DNA from: Propioniciclava coleopterorum
GTDB lineage: Bacteria > Actinomycetota > Actinomycetes > Propionibacteriales > Propionibacteriaceae
Assembly (NCBI RefSeq): GCF_011393335.1
Contig: NZ_CP049865.1
Location: 62,001-126,000, forward strand
Direction of reading: 5' to 3'
DNA length: 64,000 bases
In this document: piece after piece, positions 31,901 to 40,732 of the stretch
Layout of the letters: each line of letters starts with the position of its first letter
Numbering within the stretch: the stretch's first letter is position 1
The notes under the pieces: model-generated
The model's input: only the letters and a program-made list of their open reading frames with translations
What the model was told of the DNA's origin: nothing
Databases searched by the model: none
Translations under genes and position numbers: made by a program

Positions 31901-31945
31901 CTAGGACTCGCTACGGCGACCAAGAAGCAGAAGCGCCTGTGCCAT
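31901..31945 (-). CDS. leuL: leuA leader peptide with four consecutive leucines
   Basis: Short frame MAQALLLLGRRSES followed by TAG, 97 bases upstream of leuA. ATG 31945 comes seven bases after a TACGAT -10 box (31953-31958), so the message starts with this peptide. Four adjacent Leu codons (CTT CTG CTT CTT) are the classic sensor of charged tRNA-Leu. The region between peptide and leuA lacks a clear GC stem followed by T residues, so control may act on translation or by an alternative fold rather than by simple termination. Leader-peptide control of leuA has been described for Actinobacteria. Confidence 0.82.
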   Translation of the reverse strand: MAQALLLLGRRSES

Positions 31946-32017
31946 GTCGGCCATCGTACACACACCTCGCCGGATCTCCGCCGCGTCCGACACGCGGGAA
32001 ACGCGCACGCCACGTCG

Positions 32018-32575
32018 TCAGTTGCGGGCCCGCCAGCGCTCCTGCTTGGCCTGGTTCCCGCAGCCGCTCATCGAGCACCACTGCCCCGTGCGCGAGCGGG
32101 ACCGGTCGTAGAACGCCCACCGGCAGGTGTCGCGGCCGCACGCCTTGAGCCGGCCGAACGTGCCCTCGGCGAGCCCGTCCGCCACCGCGGCGAGCACGGC
32201 GCCGGCCAGCGCCCTGGCGCCCGTCCCCGCGGGCCGCAGCACCAACCCGGCCTCCCCGAAGCCGGCGGCGGGGGCGGACCAGGCCAGCGCGGCGTCCAGC
32301 GCCCGGACCGTCTCGTCCGGCACGGGGGCGCGGTCGTGGTGGGCGACCAGCGCGGCCCGCAGCGCCTCGCGCAGCTCGCGCAGGCGTCCGAGCTCGGCGT
32401 CGGTCGCGCCTCCGGCCACCCCCAGCCCGGACGCCGCGGGGTCGGTCCGGTTCCAGGCCAGCCAGCCCGCCTCCTCGGCCAGCGCGTCCGTGCCGAGATC
32501 CAGGTCGCGCGTGTTCACGAAGCGGCGCACCAGCTCGAGGGCCCCGGGGGCCGCGGGGGTCTGCGCGTCGGTCAT
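32018..32575 (-). CDS. CGNR zinc-finger protein (ABATE domain), putative regulator
   Basis: 185 residues. The N-terminal ABATE-type domain (LELVRRFVNTRDLDLG) is followed by the C-terminal zinc finger: ACGRDTCRWAFYDRSRSRTG then WCSMSGCGNQAK, the CGNR box with Arg changed to Gln. Actinobacteria carry many such proteins, thought to bind DNA. ATG 32575 is leaderless behind TAGGCT at 32582-32587. It is divergent from an MFS exporter and may control it through the CGGTTACGA repeats in the shared region. Confidence 0.88.
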   Translation of the reverse strand: MTDAQTPAAPGALELVRRFVNTRDLDLGTDALAEEAGWLAWNRTDPAASGLGVAGGATDAELGRLRELREALRAALVAHHDRAPVPDETVRALDAALAWSAPAAGFGEAGLVLRPAGTGARALAGAVLAAVADGLAEGTFGRLKACGRDTCRWAFYDRSRSRTGQWCSMSGCGNQAKQERWRARN

Positions 32576-32594
32576 GACACGAGCCTAACCCCCA

Positions 32595-32646
32595 TTGACA
32601 AAATGGCGGTTACGAATAACCCTCGTTTCCATGACAACGGTTACGA
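32595..32646 (+). promoter_or_regulatory. MFS promoter with two direct CGGTTACGA repeats
   Basis: TTGACA at 32595-32600 is a consensus -35, with a weak -10 near TAACCC 16 bases on. The 9-mer CGGTTACGA occurs at 32607-32615 and again at 32638-32646, 31 bp apart (about three helical turns), bracketing the start codon at 32631. Confidence 0.5.
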
Positions 32647-33905
32647 GTGTGTGGCGCTCCCCCGACTTCCGCCGCGTCTGGGCCGGCGCGGGTGCAGGCG
32701 TCCTGGGCGGCGAGATCGCCGAGATCGCACTGCCGATGCTCGCGCTCCTCACGCTCGGGGCCAGCGGCGAGGAACTATCCTGGGTGCGCGCCGCCCTGTT
32801 CGCCCCCTACCTGGTGCTGACCCTGTGGCTGGGCGTCCTGGTCGACCGGGTGCGCCGACGCCGCCTCCTGGTGGGGGCCGACCTGCTCCGGGCGGCGCTG
32901 TTCGTGCTGGCCGGCGCCCTGGCCGCGCTGGGCCTGCTCCCGGTGCCGGGGCTCGTCGCGATCGCGGCCGCGCTCGGCACCCTGGGCGTGCTCACCATGC
33001 TGGCCGACTTCTCCTTCGTCCCCACCGTCGTCGGCGAGGACGGCCTCCCGGACGCGAACGCCGCGCTCACCGCCACCCAGTCCGCCATCGGGATCGGGGG
33101 CTCGGGCGTCGGCGGCGCGCTGGTCCAGGCCCTCACCGCGCCGATCGCGCTCGTGGTGACCGCCTTCGCGCACCTGGCGGCCGCCTTCGCGATCGCGCGC
33201 GTCCGCGCCCCGGAGCCGGCCCCCGAGCCGCAGCAGCACTCCGTCGCCCGCGAAGCCGTGGGCGGCCTGGCCACCCTGGCGCGTCACCGCGTCGTGCGCG
33301 CCCTGGCCGCGGAGGCGACGCTGTGGAACATCGGGGACGAGATCCTGCTGCTGGCGCTGGCCGTCCTGCTGGTCGGCGGGCATCCCGCGGGCGCCCTGCT
33401 CCTGGGCGTGATCCTCGCCCTGGCTGCGGCCGGGGCCCTCGTGGGCGCGGCGGCCAGCGGGGCGCTCACCCGCCGGTTCGGCTACGGCCAGGCCCTGATC
33501 GGCGCGCTGCTGGTCGGCAACACCGCGCCGCTGCTGGGGCTGCTGGCCCTCGCCGACCGGCTCGACGCCGGCCGCGTCGCCGACCTCGACGCCGCCGTGA
33601 TCGGGGTCGCGTTCGCGGCGTCCGGTCTGGGCCTCGGCGTGGCCAACGCGCAGGCGGTCACCGTCCGGCAGCTCAGCGTCCCGGCGGGCGAACGCGGGCG
33701 CGTCAACGCCGCCTACCGGCTGTTGTCCTGGGGGGCGCTCCCGCTGGGCGCCCTGGCCGGCGGCTGGCTGTTGGCCGGCGGCGACGCTGCCCGGGCGGCC
33801 CTGCTGGGCGCGGCACTGATGGCGGTGGCCACCCTGCCGGTCGCGTTCTCGCCGGTGCGCCGGATGCGCGGCCTGGACGCCCCCGATGCCACGATGAGCG
33901 CGTGA
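32631..33905 (+). CDS. MFS transporter, drug-efflux (DHA3-like) type
   Basis: 424 residues, about 12 transmembrane helices. The start region VWRSPDFRRVWAGAGAGVLGGEI and the loop LGVLVDRVRRRRLLVGADLLRA (MFS signature DRxxRR between TM2 and TM3) fit the macrolide-efflux-like branch. The central region has a cytoplasmic linker with Pro/Glu (EPAPEPQQ). ATG 32631 was preferred over the upstream frame start at 32595, which lies in the promoter. Confidence 0.87.
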   Translation: MTTVTSVWRSPDFRRVWAGAGAGVLGGEIAEIALPMLALLTLGASGEELSWVRAALFAPYLVLTLWLGVLVDRVRRRRLLVGADLLRAALFVLAGALAALGLLPVPGLVAIAAALGTLGVLTMLADFSFVPTVVGEDGLPDANAALTATQSAIGIGGSGVGGALVQALTAPIALVVTAFAHLAAAFAIARVRAPEPAPEPQQHSVAREAVGGLATLARHRVVRALAAEATLWNIGDEILLLALAVLLVGGHPAGALLLGVILALAAAGALVGAAASGALTRRFGYGQALIGALLVGNTAPLLGLLALADRLDAGRVADLDAAVIGVAFAASGLGLGVANAQAVTVRQLSVPAGERGRVNAAYRLLSWGALPLGALAGGWLLAGGDAARAALLGAALMAVATLPVAFSPVRRMRGLDAPDATMSA

Positions 33906-34177
33906 ACAGGAACCGCACGTCGCGCGCATCGGCGCCGACCAAGGCGTGGCTGGTCGTCGTGCACCTGCGCGACCGCGGCGATCGGTACTGGCTGGGCGAC
34001 CTGGACGACGACCAGCGCCCGCCGTGCCGGATGGGCACGACCGGACCGCTGTGGTGCTGCAAGGCCGAGGTCGCGCACCGGTTCGAGGACAGGGAGGAAG
34101 CCGCGCGCTTCGCGCGGTCCTGCGAGACCAACCCGGTCGCGCTCGGCTACGAAGCCGTCCACGTTCGCGTCGGCTGA
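33902..34177 (+). CDS. small protein of unknown function
   Basis: 91 residues from GTG 33902, sharing GTGA with the MFS stop, so probably translated with it. Contains KAWLVVVHLRDRGDRYWLGDL, a CxxxxxxxLWCC cluster (CRMGTTGPLWCC) and a Glu/Arg-rich helix. Three Cys close together could bind metal. Family not recognised. The stop lies ten bases from the convergent FUSC stop. Confidence 0.55.
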   Translation: MNRNRTSRASAPTKAWLVVVHLRDRGDRYWLGDLDDDQRPPCRMGTTGPLWCCKAEVAHRFEDREEAARFARSCETNPVALGYEAVHVRVG

Positions 34178-34187
34178 GCCGACGGCG

Positions 34188-35378
34188 TCACCCCCACAGC
34201 GGGGACGCCTCGTCGTCGCTGTCGGAGGCGGGCAGGTCCGTCTCGGGCTCCCCGTACGGGCGATCGGTGGCCTCGGCGAGCGCGTCGCGCGCCTCGACCC
34301 GCGACAGCCCGCTGATCTGCAGCAGGTCCACGATGAGGGCGCGCACCACGCTCATCAGCGCGATGTCGCGCCACTCGTCGATGCCCAGCCGCCCCGGCGA
34401 GGCCCGCCGGGCGACCCCGAGCAGCACCGACCGCGCGTGCTCGGGCTGGTGCCAAGCGCCCACCGCGCCGGACAGGGCGAAGGTCGCGCGGGCGGCGTCC
34501 AGGACCAGCGCCCCCACCTCGCGCAGCGGGCCCACCTCCTCGGCCATCGACAGGCCCTGGCGTCCGAGCATGTAGGTGGAGCGCTGCGCGCGAACGGTGA
34601 GCCGGTACAGGCGCTGCAGTTCGCCCACCTCCCCGCGTTGCCGCCACAGGCTCGGGTTGGCGGCGACCACGTCGCGGGCGGTCGCGACCGTCGTCTCCCA
34701 CGTGTTGCTGACCTGGGTGACGACCTTGCGCTGCTCGCGGGCGTCCGCCAACTCCTCCACGTCCCCGACGATGAGCCCGCGGCCCAGCATGTCGAGCTGC
34801 TCCGCCAGTTCCGACAGCGTCGTGGCTGCGTAGCGGCGCGGCCGCTCGGTGGGGTGCCGGGGAAGCAGCACGGCGAACACCAGCGCCACCAGGGCGCCGA
34901 CGATCGCGTCCAGCCAGCGCGCCGTGAAGCCACCCTGCAGCGTCTGCCAGTACGACATGCCGACCACGACCATGGCGTTCACCCCACCCTGCATGGTGGT
35001 CAGGTCGCCCCGGTCCAGGAAGCGGCCCACGAGCGCGCCGCTGATCAGCGCGATGCCCATCTGCCACCACCCCGTGTGCAGGGTCAGGGCGATGACCTCG
35101 CCGATCAGGACGCCGACGGTGGCGCCCACGCCCAGCTCCGCCACCTTGCGCGGCACGCGGTCCACCTTGAAGCCGAGACACATGAACGCCGCGATCGAGG
35201 CGAACATCGGGTTCTGGCGTCCGAGGACGAACTCGGCGAAGAGCCACGCCAGGGCCGCGGCCAGCGCCGATTCGGCGATCGGCACGAACGAGCCGCGCAC
35301 CCGGCGCAGGCCGGTACGGATCTCGCCGAGCAGGAACACGCCCCAGCGCCGCACCCGCGAGTGGCTGCGCCGGGCCAT
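34188..35378 (-). CDS. FUSC family (aromatic acid exporter-like) membrane protein
   Basis: 396 residues. The N-terminal half has about six hydrophobic helices (AALAWLFAEFVLGRQNPMFASIAAFMCLG onward, VGATVGVLIGEVIAL) in the FUSC/ArAE pattern; the C-terminal half is a soluble helical domain. Starts two bases after the era stop, so it is likely co-transcribed with corC-era. Substrate unknown. Confidence 0.82.
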   Translation of the reverse strand: MARRSHSRVRRWGVFLLGEIRTGLRRVRGSFVPIAESALAAALAWLFAEFVLGRQNPMFASIAAFMCLGFKVDRVPRKVAELGVGATVGVLIGEVIALTLHTGWWQMGIALISGALVGRFLDRGDLTTMQGGVNAMVVVGMSYWQTLQGGFTARWLDAIVGALVALVFAVLLPRHPTERPRRYAATTLSELAEQLDMLGRGLIVGDVEELADAREQRKVVTQVSNTWETTVATARDVVAANPSLWRQRGEVGELQRLYRLTVRAQRSTYMLGRQGLSMAEEVGPLREVGALVLDAARATFALSGAVGAWHQPEHARSVLLGVARRASPGRLGIDEWRDIALMSVVRALIVDLLQISGLSRVEARDALAEATDRPYGEPETDLPASDSDDEASPLWG

Positions 35379-35380
35379 GG

Positions 35381-36487
35381 CTAGAACCCCAGGCGGTTGA
35401 GGTACTTGGCGTCCCGCTGCCAGTCGGGCATCACCTTGACGTGGATCGCCAGGTGCACCGGCATGCCGAGCAGCTGCTTGGCCTGCAGGCGGGCGGTCCT
35501 GCCGACCTCCTTGAGCCGTTCGCCGCGGTGGCCGATGATGATGCCCTTCTGGGACTCGCGCTCCACCACGATCGAGGCGAACACGTCCATCATCGGCTTG
35601 TCGGCCGGGCGGTCCTCCCGCGGGCGCATCTCGTCGATGATCACCGCGATCGAGTGTGGCAGTTCGTCGCTGACGCCCTCCAGGGCGGCCTCACGGATGA
35701 GCTCCGCGATCCGGGTCTCGACCGGCTCGTCGGTGACCTCGTCGTCGGGGAACAGCGGCGGGCCGGCCGGCAGCAGGGCCACCAGCTCGTCCACGACGAT
35801 GTCGACCTGGTCGTCGGTCAGCGCCGAGACCGGGACGATCGCCTCCCAGGTGAGCCCGAGCTGCTCCTCCATCGAGGCGATCTTGAGCAGGTGCTGCCCG
35901 ATCCGCTCGCGGCTCACCAGGTCGGTCTTGGTCGCCAGGGCGACCAGCTTGGGACGCCGCGGCAGTTCGGCGATCTCCTTGAGCAGGAACTCGTCGCCGG
36001 GGCCGATGCGCTGGTTGCACGGCAGGCAGACGCCGATGACGTCGACGCCGGCCCAGGTCTCGTAGACCAGGTCGTTGAGCCGCTCACCCAGCAGCGTCCG
36101 GGGGCGGTGCAGGCCGGGGGTGTCCACGAGCACGAGTTGCGCGTCGGGCCGGTTGAGGACGCCGCGGATGATCCGCCGGGTCGTCTGCGGCTTGGAGGAG
36201 GTGATCGCGATCTTCTCCCCCACGATCGCGTTCGTCAGGGTCGACTTGCCGGCGTTGGGGCGTCCGACGAAGCAGGCGAAGCCCGAGTGGAACCCCTCCG
36301 GGATGTCGTAGGCGACCGCCGCCGCCGCGCCGGCACCCGCGGCGAGCGCGCGCTCGTCCTCGTCGAGGCCGTCGTCCAGGTCGGCGTCCAGGTCCTCGTC
36401 GAGGTCGGCGTCCGGGTCGTTCAGGTCGATATCGTCCGGCTCGCCGTCCCGCGTGCCGGGGCCCTGCGGGTCGGGGCGGTCGCTCAT
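35381..36487 (-). CDS. era: GTPase Era with an acidic N-terminal extension
   Basis: Ribosome-assembly GTPase that binds 16S rRNA. GTPase motifs: GRPNAGKST (G1), a switch region with TTRR (G2), DTPG (G3), TKTD (G4, in place of NKxD) and SAL (G5). The C-terminal KH domain has GIIIGHRGERLKEVG. Length 368 versus about 300 in E. coli; the excess is an Asp/Leu-rich repeat at residues ~18-45 (DADLDEDLDADLDDGLDEDE) before the G domain. ATG 36487 overlaps the corC stop (ATGA). Confidence 0.96.
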   Translation of the reverse strand: MSDRPDPQGPGTRDGEPDDIDLNDPDADLDEDLDADLDDGLDEDERALAAGAGAAAAVAYDIPEGFHSGFACFVGRPNAGKSTLTNAIVGEKIAITSSKPQTTRRIIRGVLNRPDAQLVLVDTPGLHRPRTLLGERLNDLVYETWAGVDVIGVCLPCNQRIGPGDEFLLKEIAELPRRPKLVALATKTDLVSRERIGQHLLKIASMEEQLGLTWEAIVPVSALTDDQVDIVVDELVALLPAGPPLFPDDEVTDEPVETRIAELIREAALEGVSDELPHSIAVIIDEMRPREDRPADKPMMDVFASIVVERESQKGIIIGHRGERLKEVGRTARLQAKQLLGMPVHLAIHVKVMPDWQRDAKYLNRLGF

Positions 36488-37864
36488 CGTTCCTCCTCGG
36501 TCGGGGATCCGGACGCGTGGCGTCCCTTCTTGGCCGACGCGGCCAGCTCGACGGTGGCGTCCACGGCCGCGTCGGTGTCGCCGGCCTCGTGGATGAGGCC
36601 CGCGACGACGGTCTGGATGGAGTGGCGGCGTCCGGACGCCCGCTCGGCGACCAGCTCGATGCCCTCCCACTCCACGACCGAGCCCGGGATCGGCACCTTG
36701 TTGAGTTCCTTGGCCATCAGGCCCAGGACGGTGTCGACGTCGTCGTCGTCCAGCTTGAGGCCGAACAGCTCGCCGAGGTCGTGGACGGGCAGCCGGGAGC
36801 TCACCCGGAACCGGCCGTCGGCCAGCTGCACGTAGGGCGGGATCTCCTCGTCGAACTCGTCGACGATTTCGCCGACGATCTCCTCCAGGATGTCCTCGAT
36901 GGTCGCCAGGCCGGCGGTGCCGCCGAACTCGTCCACCACGATGACGACGTGGCTGCGGGTCAGCTGCATCTCCTTGAGGAGTTCATCGACCGGCTTGCTG
37001 TCGGGGCAGAAGATCGGCGGACGCATCGCGGAGGCGACGTCCTCGCCCGCCTGGGCGTTGGGATTGTCGTAGATCCGGCGGATGACGTCCTTGAGGTAGA
37101 GGACCCCGAGCACGTCGTCGACGTCGTCGCCGATCACGGGGATGCGGGAGTAGCCCGAGCGCAGCGCCAGCGACAGGCCCTGGCGCAGCGTCTTGTCCTG
37201 CTCGATCCAGACCATCTCGGTGCGCGGCACCATCACCTCCTTGACGATGGTGTCGCCCAGCTCGAAGACGGAGTGGATCATGCGGCGCTCGCCGGCCTCG
37301 ATGAGGTCGGACGCCTCCGCCATGTCGACGAGTTCGCGGAGCTCGGCCTCGGAGGTGAACGGCCCGTCGGTGAACCCGCGACCGGGCGTGATGGCGTTGC
37401 CGACGATGATGAGGATCTGCGGGATCGGCCCGATCACGGTGGTGAGGGCGGAGATCAGCCCGGTGGTGCGGAGGGCGATCCGGTCGGCCTTCTGGCGTCC
37501 GACGGTGCGCGCCGCCACCCCGATGAGCACGAACGACACCACGACCATGGGGGCGATGGTGAACAGCAGCCGCTCCCACAGGTCGTCGAAGCGCTGGAAC
37601 ACCACGACGCCGACCAGCACGATGGCGCCGATCTCGAAGAGCATCCGCAGGAACAGGGCGGTGTTCAGGTAGGGCGCCGGGTCCTGCATGATCTGCAGCA
37701 GCTTGTCCGCCCCCCGGTCACCGTCCTTGACGTGGACCTCGGCACGGGACTTGCTGAACGACTGCAACGCCGACTCGATCGACGTCAGGACCCCCGCCAG
37801 CAGCACGCACACGAGGGCGACGCCGAGCAGGATCCATTCGGTTTGGGTTAACAGGGGTACTCAC
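36484..37864 (-). CDS. CNNM/CorC-type membrane protein (DUF21, CBS pair, transporter-associated domain), start frame broken
   Basis: Magnesium/cobalt efflux-type family protein. A DUF21 membrane domain is followed by a CBS pair (VMVPRTEMVWIE onward) and the CorC_HlyC domain near the C-terminus. In the continuous frame the first start codon is GTG 37812, which cuts the first helix. One added G in the GGGG run 37854-37857 connects GTG 37864 (after a GAAGGAG site) to a complete helix reading VSTPLLTQTEWILLGVAL. A TAGAAT -10 lies at 37888-37893. It gives corC-era-FUSC their own promoter, separate from ybeY. Confidence 0.88.
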
Positions 37865-38018
37865 GACTCCTTCTACGCGGTGGCGACATTCTAGCGGTGC
37901 CGCCCCCTCGCCCCGCGAGCCCAGGCGGCGCCTGCCCCCGTCCGACCGCCACGCCCGGCGGACGCATCCTCCTCGGCCTCGGAGCGGCGGGTCTGCCCTC
38001 AGCGGGTCCTCGGCTGCG

Positions 38019-39138
38019 CAGACGCCCCCGTTTGCGTCAGACGCCCCCGTTCCTACGTGGGCAACTGACGCAAGCGCGAGCGGCTCGTGGCAATCGGGGG
38101 CGACTCGTCCCAGGCGGGGGCGGCTCGTCGCAAGCGCGGGCGGCTCGTCCCAATCAGGGGCGCGTCGTCTCAAGTGCGGGCGACCCGTCACGAACCGAGG
38201 GGTGACCCGTCGCGATCGGGGCGCGTCCCTTCCCAGACGCCCCCGTTTGCGTCAGACGCCCCCGTTCCTACGTGGGCAACTGACGCAAGTGGGGGCGGCT
38301 CGTCCCAGTCGGGGGCAACTCGTCCCCAACGGGGGCAATTCGCCGCAAGCCCGGGCGAGTCGTCGCAAGCCGGGGCGGGTCGTCCCAAGCGGCGGCAACT
38401 CGTCCCAAGCGCGGGCGAGTCGTCCCAAGCGCGGGCGGTCGTCCCAAGCGGGGCGACCGTCACGAACGAGGGTGACCCGTCGCGGACCGTGGTGTCCCTT
38501 CCCAGACGCCCCCGTTTGAGCCAGACGCCCCCGTTCCTACGTGGGCAACTGACGCAAGTGGGGGCGGCTCGCCCCAACCGGGGGCAACTCGTCCCAAGCG
38601 GGGGCAATTCGTCACAAGCCCGGGCGAGTCGTCGCAAGCCGGGCGAGTCGTCCCAAGCGGGGGCGGGTCGTCTCAAGCGGGGGCAACCCGTCCCAAGAGC
38701 GGGCGAGTCGTCTCAAGCGCGGGCGAGTCGTCTCAAGCGCGGGCGGTCGTCCCAGGCGGGGCGACCGTCACGAACGAGAGTGACCCGTCGCGGACCGGGG
38801 CGTCCCTTCCAGGCGCCCCCGTTTGAGCCAGACGCCCCCGTTCCTACGTGGGCAACTGACGCAAGTGGGGGCGGCTCGCCCCAATCGGGGGCAACTCGTC
38901 GCAAACGGGGGCAACTCGCCGCAAGTGGGGGCGGCTCGCCCCAAGCGCGGGCGGCCCGTCGCAAGCGCGGGCGGCCCGTCGCAAGCGCGGGCGACTCGTC
39001 CCAAACGCGGGCGACTCGTCCCAAACGCGGGCGACGCGTCCCAAACGCGGGCGACTCGTCCCAAACGCGGGCGACTCGTCCCAAACGCGGGCGGCTCGTC
39101 CCAAGCGCGGGCGGCTCGTCGCAAGCGCGGGCGGCTCA
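38019..39138. repeat. nested array of degenerate 20-bp tandem repeats in four blocks
   Basis: About 45 head-to-tail copies of a 20-bp unit, consensus SCAAGCGSGGGCGRCTCGTC. The period is exact in the last block: units begin at 38861, 38881, 38901 and so on to 39121. The array falls in four blocks opening at about 38019, 38234, 38503 and 38811. Each block begins with a ~52-bp module of different sequence (two GACGCCCCCGTT copies, then CCTACGTGGGCAACTGACG). Blocks 2-4 also share the same ending (ACGAACGAG, then GTGACCCGTCGCG, then TCCCTT). Long open frames exist on both strands because the unit lacks stop codons; since 20 is not a multiple of 3 they carry no consistent protein. Function unknown. 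Confidence 0.85.
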
Positions 39139-39154
39139 CGCGCGAGGCGGCGAC

Positions 39155-39607
39155 TCAGGAGCGGGAGGCGTCCCAGTCGGCGATGATCCGGTCGTTGAGG
39201 CCGAACATCACCTTCTTCTCCTCGGGCTCGGCGTGGTCGTGGCCCAGCAGGTGCAGCAACCCGTGGATCAGCAGATAGTCGGCCTCGCCCTCGGGCGTGC
39301 GGCCGTTCTCGGCGGCCTGCGCCGCGGTCACGGTCGGGCACAGGACGATGTCGCCGAGCATCCCCAGGGGCGGGTCCTCGTCGTCGCGCGGGGCACGGAG
39401 CTCGTCCATCGGGAAGCTGAGGACGTCGGTGGGGCCGGGCAGGTCCATGAACCGGACGTGGTAGTCGGCCATCGTCGGCTCGTCGACCAGCAGGATCGAC
39501 AGCTCGGCCTGCGGGTGGATCCGCAGGGCGTCCAGCGCGAACGTCGCCAACTGCACCAGGCGGAGCTCGTCGACCTCGACGCCGGACTCGTTGTTGATGT
39601 CGATCAT
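39155..39607 (-). CDS. ybeY: rRNA maturation endoribonuclease YbeY
   Basis: Zinc-dependent single-strand RNase needed for 16S rRNA 3' maturation and ribosome quality control. 150 residues with the metal motif HGLLHLLGHDH and the preceding TDVLSFPMDE strand. Starts ATGA-overlapped with the phoH stop, so it is translated with phoH. In other actinomycetes corC follows at once; here the 20-bp repeat array begins 17 bases after the stop. Confidence 0.96.
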   Translation of the reverse strand: MIDINNESGVEVDELRLVQLATFALDALRIHPQAELSILLVDEPTMADYHVRFMDLPGPTDVLSFPMDELRAPRDDEDPPLGMLGDIVLCPTVTAAQAAENGRTPEGEADYLLIHGLLHLLGHDHAEPEEKKVMFGLNDRIIADWDASRS

Positions 39608-40692
39608 CGACGATCCCCCTTGTCTGGCTCGACGCGGCGTCCGGCTCGGGCGGCGGGACGCCGCCGGTCGACCGGGTGCTGCACGGCGTCGTAGCGGTCG
39701 TAGGCGGCCACGATCCGGCCGACGAGCCGGTGCCGCACGACGTCGGCGTTGGTGAGCTGGCAGAACGCGATGTCCTGGACGCCGTCGAGGATCGACTGCA
39801 CCTCGCGCAGGCCCGACTTCGTGCCGCCGGGCAGGTCCACCTGCGTGACGTCGCCGGTGACGACCATCTTGGAGTTGAAGCCCAGGCGCGTCAGGAACAT
39901 CTTCATCTGCTCCATCGAGGTGTTCTGCGCCTCGTCGAGGATGATGAACGCGTCGTTGAGCGTCCGGCCGCGCATGTAGGCCAGCGGCGCCACCTCGATC
40001 GTGCCCGCGGTGAGCAGCTTGGGCACCGAGTCGGCGTCGACCATGTCGTGCAGCGCGTCGTACAGCGGGCGCAGGTAGGGGTCGATCTTGTCGTTGAGCG
40101 TGCCGGGCAGGAAGCCGAGCCGCTCGCCGGCCTCGATGGCGGGCCGGGTCAGGATGATCCGGTTGACCTCCTTGGCCTGCAGCGCCTGGACGGCCTTCGC
40201 CATCGCCAGGTAGGTCTTGCCCGTGCCGGCGGGGCCGATGCCGAAGACGACGGTGTGCTCGTCGATGGCGTCCACGTAACGCTTCTGGTTCAGGGTCTTG
40301 GGGCGGATCGTCTTGCCGCGGCTTGACAGGATGTTCTGCGTCAGGACGTCGGCGGCGTGCACGTCGGGGTCGGTCGCCATGCCGACGACGCGCTCGACGG
40401 CGTCCGCGGTCAGGCCCTGGCCGGTGCGGACGATCGTGATGAGTTCGGTGAGGACCTCGGCCGCGGTCACGACGGCCTGCGGCGCGCCCGTGAAGGTGAT
40501 CTCGTTGCCGCGGACGTGGACGTCGGCGTCCAGGTGGGTCTCGAGGGTCCGCAGGAACTCGTCGCGCGGCCCCACGATGGACACCATCGGGATGGACGCG
40601 GGCACGGTCACCTGACGGACGGCCTCACGGCTGGGAACGGTCTGGGACGACAGGGTCTTTCCTCCAACACTGGTGGGACGCCGGACCCTCAC
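39604..40692 (-). CDS. phoH: PhoH-like ATPase
   Basis: PhoH family P-loop ATPase, likely an RNA helicase-like partner of YbeY. An N-terminal KH-like segment is followed by the Walker A motif [16 protein letters not shown] and Walker [11 protein letters not shown], then GDVTQVDLP. 362 residues from GTG 40692. The true start is unclear: a GGAGGAAAG site points at a CTG codon near 40650, and the conserved protein begins a little later ([12 protein letters not shown]). A TAGACT -10 lies about 40 bases upstream of that site. Confidence 0.93.
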   Translation of the reverse strand: MRVRRPTSVGGKTLSSQTVPSREAVRQVTVPASIPMVSIVGPRDEFLRTLETHLDADVHVRGNEITFTGAPQAVVTAAEVLTELITIVRTGQGLTADAVERVVGMATDPDVHAADVLTQNILSSRGKTIRPKTLNQKRYVDAIDEHTVVFGIGPAGTGKTYLAMAKAVQALQAKEVNRIILTRPAIEAGERLGFLPGTLNDKIDPYLRPLYDALHDMVDADSVPKLLTAGTIEVAPLAYMRGRTLNDAFIILDEAQNTSMEQMKMFLTRLGFNSKMVVTGDVTQVDLPGGTKSGLREVQSILDGVQDIAFCQLTNADVVRHRLVGRIVAAYDRYDAVQHPVDRRRPAARAGRRVEPDKGDRR

Positions 40693-40732
40693 GGCCCGGC
40701 ACGACGTCCCAGTCTACGCCGCCCGCGCGGCG

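Noticed and set aside
37894-38018. Possible small gene upstream of corC
   Set aside because: Only GC-rich sequence with no start plus ribosome site; the TAGAAT box at 37888-37893 serves corC.
38861-39138. CRISPR array
   Set aside because: Units abut directly with no unique spacers, and there are no cas genes in the window.
38087-39694. A 535-codon open frame on the + strand across the repeat array, and several 120-160-codon frames on the - strand
   Set aside because: The repeat unit contains no stop codons in most frames and 20 bp is not a multiple of three, so open frames arise on both strands; the + frame also runs antisense through ybeY. No start with a ribosome site and no recognisable domain.
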